Below, one piece after another: positions 8,050 to 16,260 of a stretch of 64,000 nucleotides of DNA. A program made the translations under genes and the position numbers. The notes under the pieces were generated by a model. It was not told the origin of the DNA, did not search any database, and saw only the letters and a program-made list of their open reading frames with translations. The DNA comes from Kitasatospora setae KM-6054 (GTDB taxonomy: Bacteria > Actinomycetota > Actinomycetes > Streptomycetales > Streptomycetaceae), in contig NC_016109.1 of the NCBI RefSeq assembly GCF_000269985.1, positions 186,001-250,000 on the forward strand, given 5' to 3'. Numbering within the stretch: the first letter of the stretch is position 1; each line of letters opens with the position of its first letter.

Positions 8050-8718
8050 TCAGCCGCGCGGGGCGCTGTACCACCGCCACTCGGTGAGCCGTTCGCGGCC
8101 CGGCAGGTCGCCCCGGCCGGTGGCCCAGAGCAGGGTGGGCCAGGGGTCGGTGCCGGTCGGCGCGTCGGGGAAGAGCCGGTGCAGTACCCGGGCGCTGATC
8201 CCGGCGGGGGCGGTCCAGGCCAGGCCGAGGCCGAGGGCCAGGTCCTGGGCGTGGGCGAAGAGTTCGACCAGGCCCATGGCGGCGCTGCCCTCGGCGTCGG
8301 CCGTCCCGAAGCCGTGGAAGGCCCGGTGCTCCGGCCGCGCCGCCCCGACCATCGCCACCAGCAGTGCCCCGCAGGCTTCCAGTACCTGCGCCATGCCCGG
8401 CGCCCCGGTCTCCCGCTGGGCGAAGACCACGTTGGCGGGCTTGCCGGGCGCCTCCCGCCGCCAGACCAGCGGCACGAAGCCCTCGGCGGGCGGCGACTGC
8501 GGTCCGAGCTGGGCCGCGTAGGAGAACAGGTCGTCCGCCAGGTGTTCGGCGGTCTCCCAGCAGCTCCACTCCAGTGTCCCGGCGGGGCGGTCCCAGTCGG
8601 CGGCCGCGGCTTCCGGTCCCTTCAGCAGTTCGACGACCAGCCGGAGGCCCTCGGTGAGGTCGTCCGCGGTCACCGGTCCGACGGCGGCGGGCTGTTGCGT
8701 CTGCTCGTGATCAACCAT
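8050..8718 (-). CDS. Maleylpyruvate isomerase-like (DinB-fold) protein
   Basis: This 222-residue protein resembles the mycothiol-dependent maleylpyruvate isomerase N-terminal family within the DinB/YfiT fold. Typical elements are the early helix followed by LEWSCWETAEHLADDLFSYA, where the His would be a metal ligand, and the later MGLVELFAHAQDLALGLGL. Such proteins are often mycothiol-dependent transferases or have unknown substrates. The gene stands alone between the DUF2975 operon and the LysR gene. The exact reaction cannot be read from the sequence. Confidence 0.75.
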   Translation of the reverse strand: MVDHEQTQQPAAVGPVTADDLTEGLRLVVELLKGPEAAAADWDRPAGTLEWSCWETAEHLADDLFSYAAQLGPQSPPAEGFVPLVWRREAPGKPANVVFAQRETGAPGMAQVLEACGALLVAMVGAARPEHRAFHGFGTADAEGSAAMGLVELFAHAQDLALGLGLAWTAPAGISARVLHRLFPDAPTGTDPWPTLLWATGRGDLPGRERLTEWRWYSAPRG

Positions 8719-8760
8719 CCGCCGAGGGTATCCCCGCCCGGAGCGCCCCCGCGCGTCCGC

Positions 8761-9666
8761 TCAGCCCGCCGCTCCCGCCGTGCCGCTGATGCCGTAGAGC
8801 ACGTCGCGCAGGCCGGGGCGGGCGCGTTCCTCGTCGCGGCGCCAGACCAGGCGCAGGCGCAGCGGGGGCGGCGGGTCGGCGAGGTGGAGCGGGGCGAGGG
8901 TGCCGGCGGCGAGTTGCTCGCGGACGGTGAACTCGGGCAGCAGGGCCATGCCGAGGCCGCGTTCGGCGCAGGCGCGGGTGACGGTGACGCCGCCGGTGTG
9001 CAGCCGTTCGAGGCGGTCGCCGAAGTGCCGGTGTCCGGCGAGGGCGAAGGAGCACTGCGGGCTGCCGACCAGCAGCCGGGTGCCGAGCAGGTCGGCGGGG
9101 CGCAGGCCGGTGTGGTGGCGCCGGGGGTGGTCGGGGGCGGCGACCAGGACGAGCGGGACGTCGCGCAGGTCGAGGTGCTCGAGGTCGGCGGGCGGGAGGG
9201 GGAAGCCGAGTCCGCCGAGCGCTCCGGCGGTGTCGAGCAGCAGGGTGGCGTCCAGGGTGCCGCCGGCCAGGTCGGCGAGCAGGGCGCCGCGGTCGGAGCC
9301 GATCTGCAGGGTGACGCGCAACTCGGGTCGACGGTCGGCGAGTTGTGCGAGCAGCGGGGGCAGGTGGGTGGCGGCCAGGCTCTCCAGCGCGCCGAGTCGG
9401 ACGGTGGGGTGCTCGGTGGCGGTCTCGTGCCGGGCCTGTTCGGCCTGTTCGCGCAGTCGGGCGGCCCAGGGCAGCAGGCGCTGTCCGGCAGGGGTGAGGG
9501 CCATGCCGCGCGGGCGGCGGTCGAACAGGGCGGTGCCGAGCGAGGTTTCCAGGGCGCGGATCTGTTCGGAGACGGAGGAGGGGGCGAGTCCGAGCGCGCC
9601 GGCGGCCTCGGTGACGGTGCGGTGCTCGACGACGGCCTCGAAGGTCCGCAACTGTCTGAGTTCCAC
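8761..9666 (-). CDS. LysR-family transcriptional regulator
   Basis: This 301-residue protein has an N-terminal winged HTH (VELRQLRTFEAVVEHRTVTE, then SVSEQIRALETSLGTALFDR) and a periplasmic-binding-like effector domain from about residue 90. The start is the GTG at 9666; the open frame continues far upstream but only as non-coding sequence. It is divergent from an MFS exporter gene with 190 bp between them. In LysR systems this usually means it controls that transporter in response to an exported or related compound. Confidence 0.92.
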   Translation of the reverse strand: MELRQLRTFEAVVEHRTVTEAAGALGLAPSSVSEQIRALETSLGTALFDRRPRGMALTPAGQRLLPWAARLREQAEQARHETATEHPTVRLGALESLAATHLPPLLAQLADRRPELRVTLQIGSDRGALLADLAGGTLDATLLLDTAGALGGLGFPLPPADLEHLDLRDVPLVLVAAPDHPRRHHTGLRPADLLGTRLLVGSPQCSFALAGHRHFGDRLERLHTGGVTVTRACAERGLGMALLPEFTVREQLAAGTLAPLHLADPPPPLRLRLVWRRDEERARPGLRDVLYGISGTAGAAG

Positions 9667-9856
9667 CGGGCGTTCCGCCTTCCGCGCCGCCTTGCGGGCC
9701 CGTCGTCCCGCCGTCCCGCCATCCCACCCTCTGCGGCCAGGGTACGCGTTCGGCTGGGCCGAACGCACCGTCCGGCTCGGCCGGTCGATCATCCCCCGCC
9801 TCCCGTACGACAGTTGACGCCTACCCAATCCACTTTTCCTTTCCTGGAGTTCAGGC

Positions 9857-11260
9857 GTGTCGACCACTTCCCTCCCCACCACCACCGCCGTGCCGTCCGG
9901 TTCGCCGCCGGGGCGTTCGCGCGCGTTGCTGGGGTTGTCGCTGTCGTACTTCGCGGTGCTGCTGGACACCACGGTGCTGGCGGTGGCGGAGCCTGATCTG
10001 GCGGCGTCGCTGGGGAGTTCGACGGCGGGGCTGCAGTGGGTGGTGTCGGCGTACAGCGTGGCGTTCGGCGCGGTGCTGCTGTCGGCGGGGACGGTGGCGG
10101 ACCGGTTCGGCGCGCACCGGCTGTTCCGGGTCGGGGCGGCGGCGTTCGGTGCGGCGTCGCTGCTGTGCGCGTTGGCGCCGGGAGTGTGGGTGCTGGTGGC
10201 GGCGCGGGCGCTGCTGGGGGTGGCGGCGGCGGTGTCGGTACCGGCCGGGATGGCACTGCTGGGGGTGCTGTACCCGGTGCCGGCCGAGCGGGCCCGGGCG
10301 GTGTCGGTGTGGGCGGCGGTGAGCGGGGCGGCGATGGTGTGCGGGCCGGTGCTGGGCGGGGCGCTGGTGGGGTGGTTCGGCTGGCGGTCGGTGTTCTGGC
10401 TGAACGTGCCGTTGACGGTGCTGGTGCTGGTGTTGACGGCGTCGTCGGCGGTGCGGGCGCCGGGGCGGCCGGGCCGGGTGGACTGGTGGTCGCAGGCGGG
10501 GCTGGTGGTGGCGCTGGCACTGCTGACCGACGCGCTGATCGCGGCGGGGTCGGACGGCGGGTGGCACGTGGGGGTGTCGGGGGCGGGGGCGGTGCTGGCG
10601 GGCGGCTGGTTCGCCCGGCGGGAGCGGGCGGGCGAGCTGCGGCGCGGGCTGCTGGCGGCGGCGGGGGTGCGGGCGGCGCTGGTGGCGGGTGCGGCGGTGA
10701 ACTTCGCGGTGCTGGGGGTGCTGTTCGTGCTGCCGCTGGTGTTCGGCCGGTCGTGGGGGTGGTCGGCGGCGCTGGCGGGGGCGGCGTTCCTGCCGATGAC
10801 GGTGTCGCCGGCCTGCGTACCGCTGCTGCTGACGGGTCGGCTGGTGGCCCGGGTCGGGCCGTGGCGTCCGGTCGCGGCGGGCCTGGTCCTGCTGGCGGCG
10901 GGGTGCGCGGGGGCGGGGGCCGCGCTGGGCCGGGGTGCGCCGTACGGGGTGCTGGCGGTGGCGTTGGGGGCGGTCGGCCTCGGGGTGGCGCTGTCGCTGC
11001 CGGCGCTGGTGGCGGGGGTGGTGGGTGCGGCTCCGGCCGGGACGGCGGGGTCGGCGAGCGGGTTGCTGAACGCGGCGCGGCAGGTGGGCGCCTCGCTGGG
11101 GGTGGCGGTGGCGGGCGCGCTGGTGGGCGGTGCGGCGGGTGGTGCGGCGCCGGGCCGGGCGGGGTCGGCGGGGGCGTTGCTGGTGGCGGCGGCGGTGTGC
11201 GCGGTGGCGGTGCTGCCGGTGCTGCGGCTGGTCGGCCGGGTGCCGCGCACCCCGTCCTGA
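9857..11260 (+). CDS. MFS drug/H+ antiporter-like transporter (DHA2-like)
   Basis: This 467-residue integral membrane protein has motif A-like DRFGAHRLF after the second helix and motif C-like AMVCGPVLGGALVGWFGWR in the fifth. This is the pattern of major-facilitator drug exporters. The N-terminal LDTTVLAVAEPDLAASLG is the typical DHA2 helix 1 signature (D, T/N, VALP). The GTG start at 9857 has GGAG seven bases upstream. Codon use is extremely G/C-rich. It is probably controlled by the divergent LysR gene; the substrate is unknown. Confidence 0.92.
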   Translation: MSTTSLPTTTAVPSGSPPGRSRALLGLSLSYFAVLLDTTVLAVAEPDLAASLGSSTAGLQWVVSAYSVAFGAVLLSAGTVADRFGAHRLFRVGAAAFGAASLLCALAPGVWVLVAARALLGVAAAVSVPAGMALLGVLYPVPAERARAVSVWAAVSGAAMVCGPVLGGALVGWFGWRSVFWLNVPLTVLVLVLTASSAVRAPGRPGRVDWWSQAGLVVALALLTDALIAAGSDGGWHVGVSGAGAVLAGGWFARRERAGELRRGLLAAAGVRAALVAGAAVNFAVLGVLFVLPLVFGRSWGWSAALAGAAFLPMTVSPACVPLLLTGRLVARVGPWRPVAAGLVLLAAGCAGAGAALGRGAPYGVLAVALGAVGLGVALSLPALVAGVVGAAPAGTAGSASGLLNAARQVGASLGVAVAGALVGGAAGGAAPGRAGSAGALLVAAAVCAVAVLPVLRLVGRVPRTPS

Positions 11261-11302
11261 CCTGCGGGAACACCATCACGCCCACTCTCTCGACATCAAG
11301 CA

Positions 11303-11316
11303 TCTTGATATCAAGA
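11303..11316. promoter_or_regulatory. Perfect 14-bp palindrome TCTTGATATCAAGA
   Basis: The palindrome is preceded by a further ATCAAG half-site at 11295-11300. It lies 62 bp before the start of the second MFS gene, in an AT-richer stretch. It looks like an operator of a MarR- or ArsR-type repressor, but no such gene is adjacent. Confidence 0.55.
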
Positions 11317-11377
11317 CACTTCTCGGGCAGAGTTGCTTCCCGCACGGACGAACGACCTTCACCGAACGGGGAGCACC

Positions 11378-12625
11378 ATGCGCGAGCGCGCGAAGACCGA
11401 GGGCCTGGCCGCCCAGCTCCGGCACCCGCCGGGCGGCCGGGACGGGCGGACCATGCTGCTCACCCTGTTCGTCGACCGCACCGGCACCGGCGTCTGGGCG
11501 GCGGCCTGCGTGCTGTACTTCACCGAGCTGAGCCGGCTGACGGCCACCCAGATCGGCCTGCTGCTGGGCCTCTCCTCGGTGGCGGGCATCGCCGGCACCC
11601 CGCTCGCCGGGCGGCTGGCCGCCTCGTACGGGGTGCGGCCGGTGCTGATCGGCTGCCACCTGCTGCGGGTGGCGGCGCTGGGCGCGGTGCTGTGCTGCTC
11701 GGCGTTCTGGCCGCTGCTGGCCCTGGTGGCGCTGGCCACGCTGGGCGACCGGGCGGCCCGCGCGATGGAGATGCTGTACGCCACCGAGGTCGCGGGCGAG
11801 CGCCGCTCGGCCTACCGGGCGCTGTCGCGCACCGCGATGAACGCGGGGTACGCGGCGGGCGCCGGCCTGGCCGCGCTGGGCCTGGCGGTGGGCACCCCGG
11901 CCGCCTACCGGGCGCTGGTGGTCGCCGACGTGGCCTCCTTCCTGGTCGCGGCGGCCCTGGTCGCCTCGCTGCGCGAGCCGTTCCCGACCCGGGCCGCCGA
12001 CGGCGCCGCCGCGGACCCGGCACCCCGGCCCAGCCCCTGGCGGGACGCCGGCTACCTGCGCTTCGTCGCGCTGGACGCGGTGCTCACCATCGACGACGCG
12101 ATCCTCAACGTCGGCCTGCCGCTCTGGCTGATCCACTCCACCCGCGCCCCGCACGCCCTCGTCCCGGCCTTCCTGGTGGTCAACACCGTGGTGGTGGTGC
12201 TGGCCCAGCTGCGGGTCTCCGCCCTGGTGCACTCCGCCCGCCAGGCGGTCCGGGTCGTCCCGGTGTACGGGTTCGCGATCCTCGGCTGCTGCGCGGCGGC
12301 GGCCCTGGCCCACCGGACGGGGGCCCCGGCCGCCTCCGCGCTGCTGCTGGCCGCGGCGGTGCTGGTGACGCTGGCCGAGCTGGTCCGCTCGGTGGTCTCC
12401 TGGGAGCTTTCGGTGGCCCTCGCCCCCGAGCGGGCCCGCCCCGAGTACCTCGGCGTGGCGGGCATGGCCCACTCCACCGAGAAGGCGGCGGGCCCGCTGC
12501 TGCTGACCGGCGCGGTCCTGGCCACCGGCCCGCTCGGCTGGCTCACCCTGGGCGCGGCCACCACCGCGGCGGCCTACGCCCAGCGCCGCTACGGCGCCCT
12601 GCGGCTGGCCGCGCTCACCCGCTGA
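11378..12625 (+). CDS. MFS transporter
   Basis: This 415-residue, twelve-helix MFS protein starts at the ATG at 11378 with GGGGAG upstream; an earlier in-frame start lacks this site. Visible features are FVDRTGTGVWAAACVLYFTE in helix 1 and the loop GRLAASYGVRPVLIGCH, an MFS motif A variant. It does not resemble its MFS neighbour closely and is separated by 117 bp and a palindromic operator, so it is probably its own unit. The substrate is unknown. Confidence 0.88.
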   Translation: MRERAKTEGLAAQLRHPPGGRDGRTMLLTLFVDRTGTGVWAAACVLYFTELSRLTATQIGLLLGLSSVAGIAGTPLAGRLAASYGVRPVLIGCHLLRVAALGAVLCCSAFWPLLALVALATLGDRAARAMEMLYATEVAGERRSAYRALSRTAMNAGYAAGAGLAALGLAVGTPAAYRALVVADVASFLVAAALVASLREPFPTRAADGAAADPAPRPSPWRDAGYLRFVALDAVLTIDDAILNVGLPLWLIHSTRAPHALVPAFLVVNTVVVVLAQLRVSALVHSARQAVRVVPVYGFAILGCCAAAALAHRTGAPAASALLLAAAVLVTLAELVRSVVSWELSVALAPERARPEYLGVAGMAHSTEKAAGPLLLTGAVLATGPLGWLTLGAATTAAAYAQRRYGALRLAALTR

Positions 12626-12656
12626 CCGCCGCGCCGCGCCGGCCGACCGGGGCGGC

Positions 12657-12826
12657 CGACCGGGCAGGTGGTCAGCCGACCGACCGATCAGGTGGTCATT
12701 CGGTCGACCCACCGACCGATCAGGTGGTCAGCCCGTCCGGCAACCGACCGGCCGACTGGCCGACCGACCGACCGGTCAGGTGGTGAACCGACCGGCCGGC
12801 CAGCCGGTCAACCGGTCAACCGGTCA
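12657..12826. repeat. Degenerate tandem repeats of CGACCGRKCAGGTGGTCA
   Basis: Four copies of an 18-bp unit lie at 12657-12674, 12681-12698, 12713-12730 and 12769-12786, differing at two or three bases. They are followed by three CCGGTCAA steps at 12804-12826. The patch fills the gap between convergent genes and continues into the end of the isochorismatase gene. The units hold GACC/GGTC complements and can fold on themselves. Confidence 0.75.
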
Positions 12827-13436
12827 GCGCGGCGACCTCCGCGACCACCGTCCCGTACAGGTCCCCGACGGTCGCCAGCGCGGCGGCGTGCAGCTGCGCG
12901 GCCGGGACGACCGTGCCGTCCGGGCCGGGCAGCGCCCGGGTCGCGCACGCTTCGGCGACCACGGTCGGCCGCCGGCCGCCGCGGAACGCGCCCTGCGCGG
13001 TGAACGCGACGCACATGTGGGTCATGAACCCGGCCAGCACCAGGTCGCGGCGCGGCCCGTCGCCGTCCAACGCGTCCAGCACCTCGGCCAGTTCGGTCTC
13101 GTGGAAGGCGTCCGGGAAGGCCTTCACCACCACCCGCTCCCCCGCCGCCGGCGCGACCGGGCCGCTGATCGCCCCGATCTCCGCCCGGATGTCGTACGGC
13201 GTCCCCGGCCCGCCGTCGTTCACCACGTGCACGACCGGCGCCCCGGCCGCCCGCGCGGCCGCCAGCAGCCGCGCGCCCGCCGCGAGCGCCTCCTCCGCGC
13301 CCTCCAGCCGCATCACGCCCTCCCGGTAGGTGTTCTGGTAGTCGATCAGCACCAGCGTGGCCTCGCCGAGCTCCGGCGGGGTGCCGTCCAGCCCGATCAC
13401 CTCGCGCAGCGTGGCGGACGCTTCCATCATGCTCAT
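12816..13436 (-). CDS. Isochorismatase-family cysteine hydrolase
   Basis: This 206-residue protein has the catalytic triad of the family: Asp32 (VLIDYQNTYREG), Lys105 (VVVKAFPDAF) and Cys142 (GFMTHMCVAFT) after the usual cis-peptide segment. Members hydrolyse amides or isochorismate; the substrate here is unknown. It lies 78 bp downstream of a GlxA-type AraC regulator on the same strand. That arrangement is common in actinomycetes, so regulator and enzyme probably form one unit. The gene's last codons run into the tandem-repeat patch. Confidence 0.92.
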   Translation of the reverse strand: MSMMEASATLREVIGLDGTPPELGEATLVLIDYQNTYREGVMRLEGAEEALAAGARLLAAARAAGAPVVHVVNDGGPGTPYDIRAEIGAISGPVAPAAGERVVVKAFPDAFHETELAEVLDALDGDGPRRDLVLAGFMTHMCVAFTAQGAFRGGRRPTVVAEACATRALPGPDGTVVPAAQLHAAALATVGDLYGTVVAEVAALTG

Positions 13437-13514
13437 GACAGTAATCTCCTCGGGGGTGTGAGTCGTGGTTGTTCCGGAAGGCGGCCCGGCGGGCCCGGGG
13501 CGCCGACCGGCCCG

Positions 13515-14492
13515 TTACAGCCGGAACCGCTTGCGGTACGCCGCCGGGGTCGTGCCCAGCCGCCGGCGCATCGCGCGGTGGAGGGTGTCGACCGAGCCGA
13601 GGCCGCTCGCGGCGGCGATCTGTTCGAGCGGCTGGTCGGTGCCCTCCAGCAGGCGGCGCGCGGCCTCGACCCGGGCGGCCTCGACGTACGCGCCGGGCGT
13701 GCTGCCCGTCTCCTGCCGGAAGACCCGGGCGAAGTGGCGTTCGCTCAGGCACATCCGCGCGGCCAGCGCGCTCGCGGAGAGGTCGCCGTCCGGGTGCTCG
13801 GCGATGTGCAGGCGCAGTTCGTCGATGTCCCGGCGGGAGGCGGGCGGGCTGCTGAGCGGGACGGAGAACTGGCTCTGCCCGCCCTGCCGCTTGAGGTACA
13901 TCACCAACTGCCGGGCGACGGACATCGCCAGTTCCTCGCCGTGGTCCTCGGCGACCAGGGCCAGCGCGAGGTCCATGCAGGCGCTGATCCCGGCGCCGGT
14001 CCAGATCGGGCCGGAGCGGACGAAGATCGGGTCGGGGTCGACCGTCACCTCGGGGTGGTCGGCGGCGAGCTGCGCGGCCGTCGACCAGTGGGTGGTGGCG
14101 CGGCGGCCGTCCAGCAGTCCGGCGGCGGCGAGCAGGTGCGCACCGACGCAGACCGAGGCGGTCCGCCGGGCGGTGGGGGCGTGCCGGCGCACCCAGGCGA
14201 CCACGTCCGGGTCGATCCGGGCCCGGGGGCCGTCCGCTCCGGGGTCGACCGCGCCGGGGACCAGCAGGGTGTCCAGCGGGCCGGCGACCTGGTCGAAGGT
14301 CAGGTCGACCGCCAGCCGGACCCCGGCCGACGTCCGGACCAGGCCCTCGGCCGGGCCGGCCAGCTCCACTCGGTAGCCGGCCCGCCCGCCGCTCTCCCGG
14401 TTGGCGAGGGCGAAGACCTCGGCCGGGCCGGTGACGTCGAGCAGGTCGACGTCCGGGAAGACCGCGATCACTACGCGGCGGTTCGTGGACAT
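13515..14492 (-). CDS. GlxA-type AraC regulator (DJ-1/PfpI domain plus AraC HTH)
   Basis: This 325-residue protein has an N-terminal class-I amidotransferase-like domain (VVIAVFPDVDLLDVTGPAEV; the nucleophile-elbow region TASVCVGAHLLAAAGLL) and a C-terminal pair of AraC HTH motifs (MCLSERHFARVFRQETGSTP; AAASGLGSVDTLHRAMRRRL). The start is the ATG at 14492, after ATGGGGGC. GlxA-type regulators often sense a small metabolite with the DJ-1-like domain. The isochorismatase directly downstream is the likely target. Confidence 0.92.
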   Translation of the reverse strand: MSTNRRVVIAVFPDVDLLDVTGPAEVFALANRESGGRAGYRVELAGPAEGLVRTSAGVRLAVDLTFDQVAGPLDTLLVPGAVDPGADGPRARIDPDVVAWVRRHAPTARRTASVCVGAHLLAAAGLLDGRRATTHWSTAAQLAADHPEVTVDPDPIFVRSGPIWTGAGISACMDLALALVAEDHGEELAMSVARQLVMYLKRQGGQSQFSVPLSSPPASRRDIDELRLHIAEHPDGDLSASALAARMCLSERHFARVFRQETGSTPGAYVEAARVEAARRLLEGTDQPLEQIAAASGLGSVDTLHRAMRRRLGTTPAAYRKRFRL

Positions 14493-14593
14493 GCCCCCAT
14501 CCTGGGCCGTCCGCTCCGCCGTCCGCAATGACGCGGTTGCGGCGGATCCTGCCATGCCGGCCGCTCACCACCTGCGGAAACGCCCGGCCACAC

Positions 14594-14645
14594 GGAAGCC
14601 CCGCGCCCGGGGCACGGGGCCCGCGCCCCGGGGCGCGGGGCTTCC
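14594..14645. terminator. Strong GC hairpin downstream of MHYT gene
   Basis: Arms GGAAGCCCCGCGCC (14594-14607) and GGCGCGGGGCTTCC (14632-14645) are perfectly complementary. The stem sits just after the MHYT stop on the minus strand. There is no T-run, as usual for actinomycetes. Confidence 0.65.
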
Positions 14646-14665
14646 GCCGTCAGCGGCTCGGCCGC

Positions 14666-15472
14666 TCAGTAGCGCTCCTGCCCGAACAGGTCGACCCGGA
14701 TCGGCTCGACGGCCGGACCGCCGCCGCCCTCGCCGTCCTCGGGGTCCTGCGGGGAGAGCGCGATCGCGATGCCGGCGACCGCGAGGACGACCATGATGCC
14801 GACGGCGAGCGGCAGGATGAACTGCGAGGCGGGCGTGCCGCCGCCGAGCGGGCGGCCGTCGAGGCTGACGCTGACGGCGGCCATCGCGGTGTAGTGCATG
14901 GCGACCACCGCGACGCCGGCGATCAGCGCGGCGCCGAGCGCGGCGGGCAGGCCCTTGACGTGCAGGGTCATCCAGAGCGCGGCGGTGGCGGCGGCGATGG
15001 CGATCGCCACCGAGGCGACGACCAGCAGGGTGTCGTACGAGACCTTGCCCTCGACCTGCATCGCGGCCATGCCGACGTAGTGCATGACGGCGACGCCGCA
15101 GCCGGTGACCACACCGCTGACCAGCAGGGCGCCGGTGCTCTTGCCGCGGTAGCCGACGTAGCCGATGCCGAGGCCGACCACCGCGATGGCCACCAGCAGA
15201 CTGACCAGGGTCAGCGGGATGTCGTAGACCAGGCTGGAGGAGTCGACCATGAAGCCGAGCATCGCGATGAAGTGCATGGACCAGATGCCGCAGCCGAACG
15301 CCCCGGCGGCCAGCGCCAGCCAGCCGAAACGTTTCTTCGGCTGGAGGGTCATGGCCCGCGCGGTGCAGCGGAGTCCGATCGCGGCCCCCACGCAGGCGAT
15401 CAGGTAGGCAACGACCGGATTCACCCACCCGTACTGGAAACCGTCGAGGTGGGCCATGGTGCCGTGGTTCAT
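14666..15472 (-). CDS. MHYT-domain membrane sensor protein
   Basis: This 268-residue protein has about seven membrane helices and three MHYT-like motifs (SMHFIAML, VMHYVGMAAM, AMHYTAMAAV). In this family the His/Met pairs are thought to bind copper and sense oxygen, CO or NO. It is a stand-alone MHYT protein without an attached GGDEF/EAL domain. The start is taken as the ATG at 15472 (MNHGTMAHLDG); the ATG at 15457 is equally possible because no clear ribosome binding site is seen. The cytoplasmic tail is short and acidic. Confidence 0.85.
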   Translation of the reverse strand: MNHGTMAHLDGFQYGWVNPVVAYLIACVGAAIGLRCTARAMTLQPKKRFGWLALAAGAFGCGIWSMHFIAMLGFMVDSSSLVYDIPLTLVSLLVAIAVVGLGIGYVGYRGKSTGALLVSGVVTGCGVAVMHYVGMAAMQVEGKVSYDTLLVVASVAIAIAAATAALWMTLHVKGLPAALGAALIAGVAVVAMHYTAMAAVSVSLDGRPLGGGTPASQFILPLAVGIMVVLAVAGIAIALSPQDPEDGEGGGGPAVEPIRVDLFGQERY

Positions 15473-15696
15473 GAGGGTCCGATCGGAAACGAATGCCGTG
15501 CGAGATTGCCGCAGAGACAATACCGTCCCGTGAGCATTGGTCCGCACCAAGGTCCGCTTCCTCCTTTACCTCCCCTTTTCATCCCCTCCACGATCCCACT
15601 CTCCGTCACCCACCGACCGCCTCCCCGCGACCTTCGCCGACCTCCCCGCCGGCGCACCGGCGCCCGCCGCCGTGCCGTCCGTGGCAGGCTGACCCC

Positions 15697-16104
15697 GTGG
15701 AACACCTCCCCGAACCGCCCGCCCCGCTGCTGGTCGTGGACGGCGCGAACGTCGTCGGCTCCGTCCCCGACGGCTGGTGGCGCGACCGCCGGGGCGCCGC
15801 CGAGCGGCTGCGCGACGCGCTGGTGCCGGTGGCGACGGCCGGACTCCCCGGCCTGCCGGGCCCGTTGGCCGTGGTCCTGGTGGTGGAGGGCGCCGCCCGC
15901 GGCGTCGAGCCGGTGCCGGGCGTGCGGGTGGTCTCCGCCCCGGGCAGCGGCGACGACCGGATCGTCGACCTGGTCGCCGCCGAGGCCGCGGCCGCCTCGG
16001 GCCGCCGCCTGCTGGTGGTCACGGCCGACCGCGAACTGCGCGGCCGGATCACCGCCCTGGGCGCCGAGCCCCTCGGCCCGCGCACCGTGCGTCACCGCAC
16101 CTGA
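15697..16104 (+). CDS. NYN/YacP-like PIN-fold protein
   Basis: This 135-residue protein begins VEHLPEPPAPLLVVDGANVV, where the first Asp is the conserved metal-binding residue of NYN/PIN-like nucleases. Further acidic residues are at GSGDDRIVD and VTADRELRGRI, consistent with the family active site. The GTG at 15697 with GGCAGG upstream is chosen over the longer open frame, whose N-terminal part is Pro/Ser-rich junk. Many Streptomyces annotations call such proteins NTP pyrophosphohydrolases, but the motifs favour a small RNA-processing nuclease fold. Confidence 0.75.
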   Translation: MEHLPEPPAPLLVVDGANVVGSVPDGWWRDRRGAAERLRDALVPVATAGLPGLPGPLAVVLVVEGAARGVEPVPGVRVVSAPGSGDDRIVDLVAAEAAAASGRRLLVVTADRELRGRITALGAEPLGPRTVRHRT

Positions 16105-16186
16105 CGGCCCGCCGGAAACCGACACCGCGTCAGCCGAATTGCCTCACAGGCACATTGACCGCCCCTCACTCGGGGAATGCCGAAAC

Positions 16187-16224
16187 GGTCCGGGAGCCCG
16201 CGGGTGACCGCGGGCTCCCGGACC
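16187..16224. terminator. Perfect 17-bp stem hairpin between convergent genes
   Basis: Arms 16187-16203 and 16208-16224 are exact reverse complements around a GTGA loop. The element lies between the NYN gene (+) and the LamG giant (-), and can serve both. Confidence 0.75.
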
Positions 16225-16260
16225 GCCCCCGGGCCGTCCCCGGGCCGGTAACCGGTTCGG

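Noticed and set aside
12668..13003. Plus-strand frame through the tandem repeats
   Set aside because: It translates the repeat into RPTDR-type low complexity and runs antisense into the isochorismatase.
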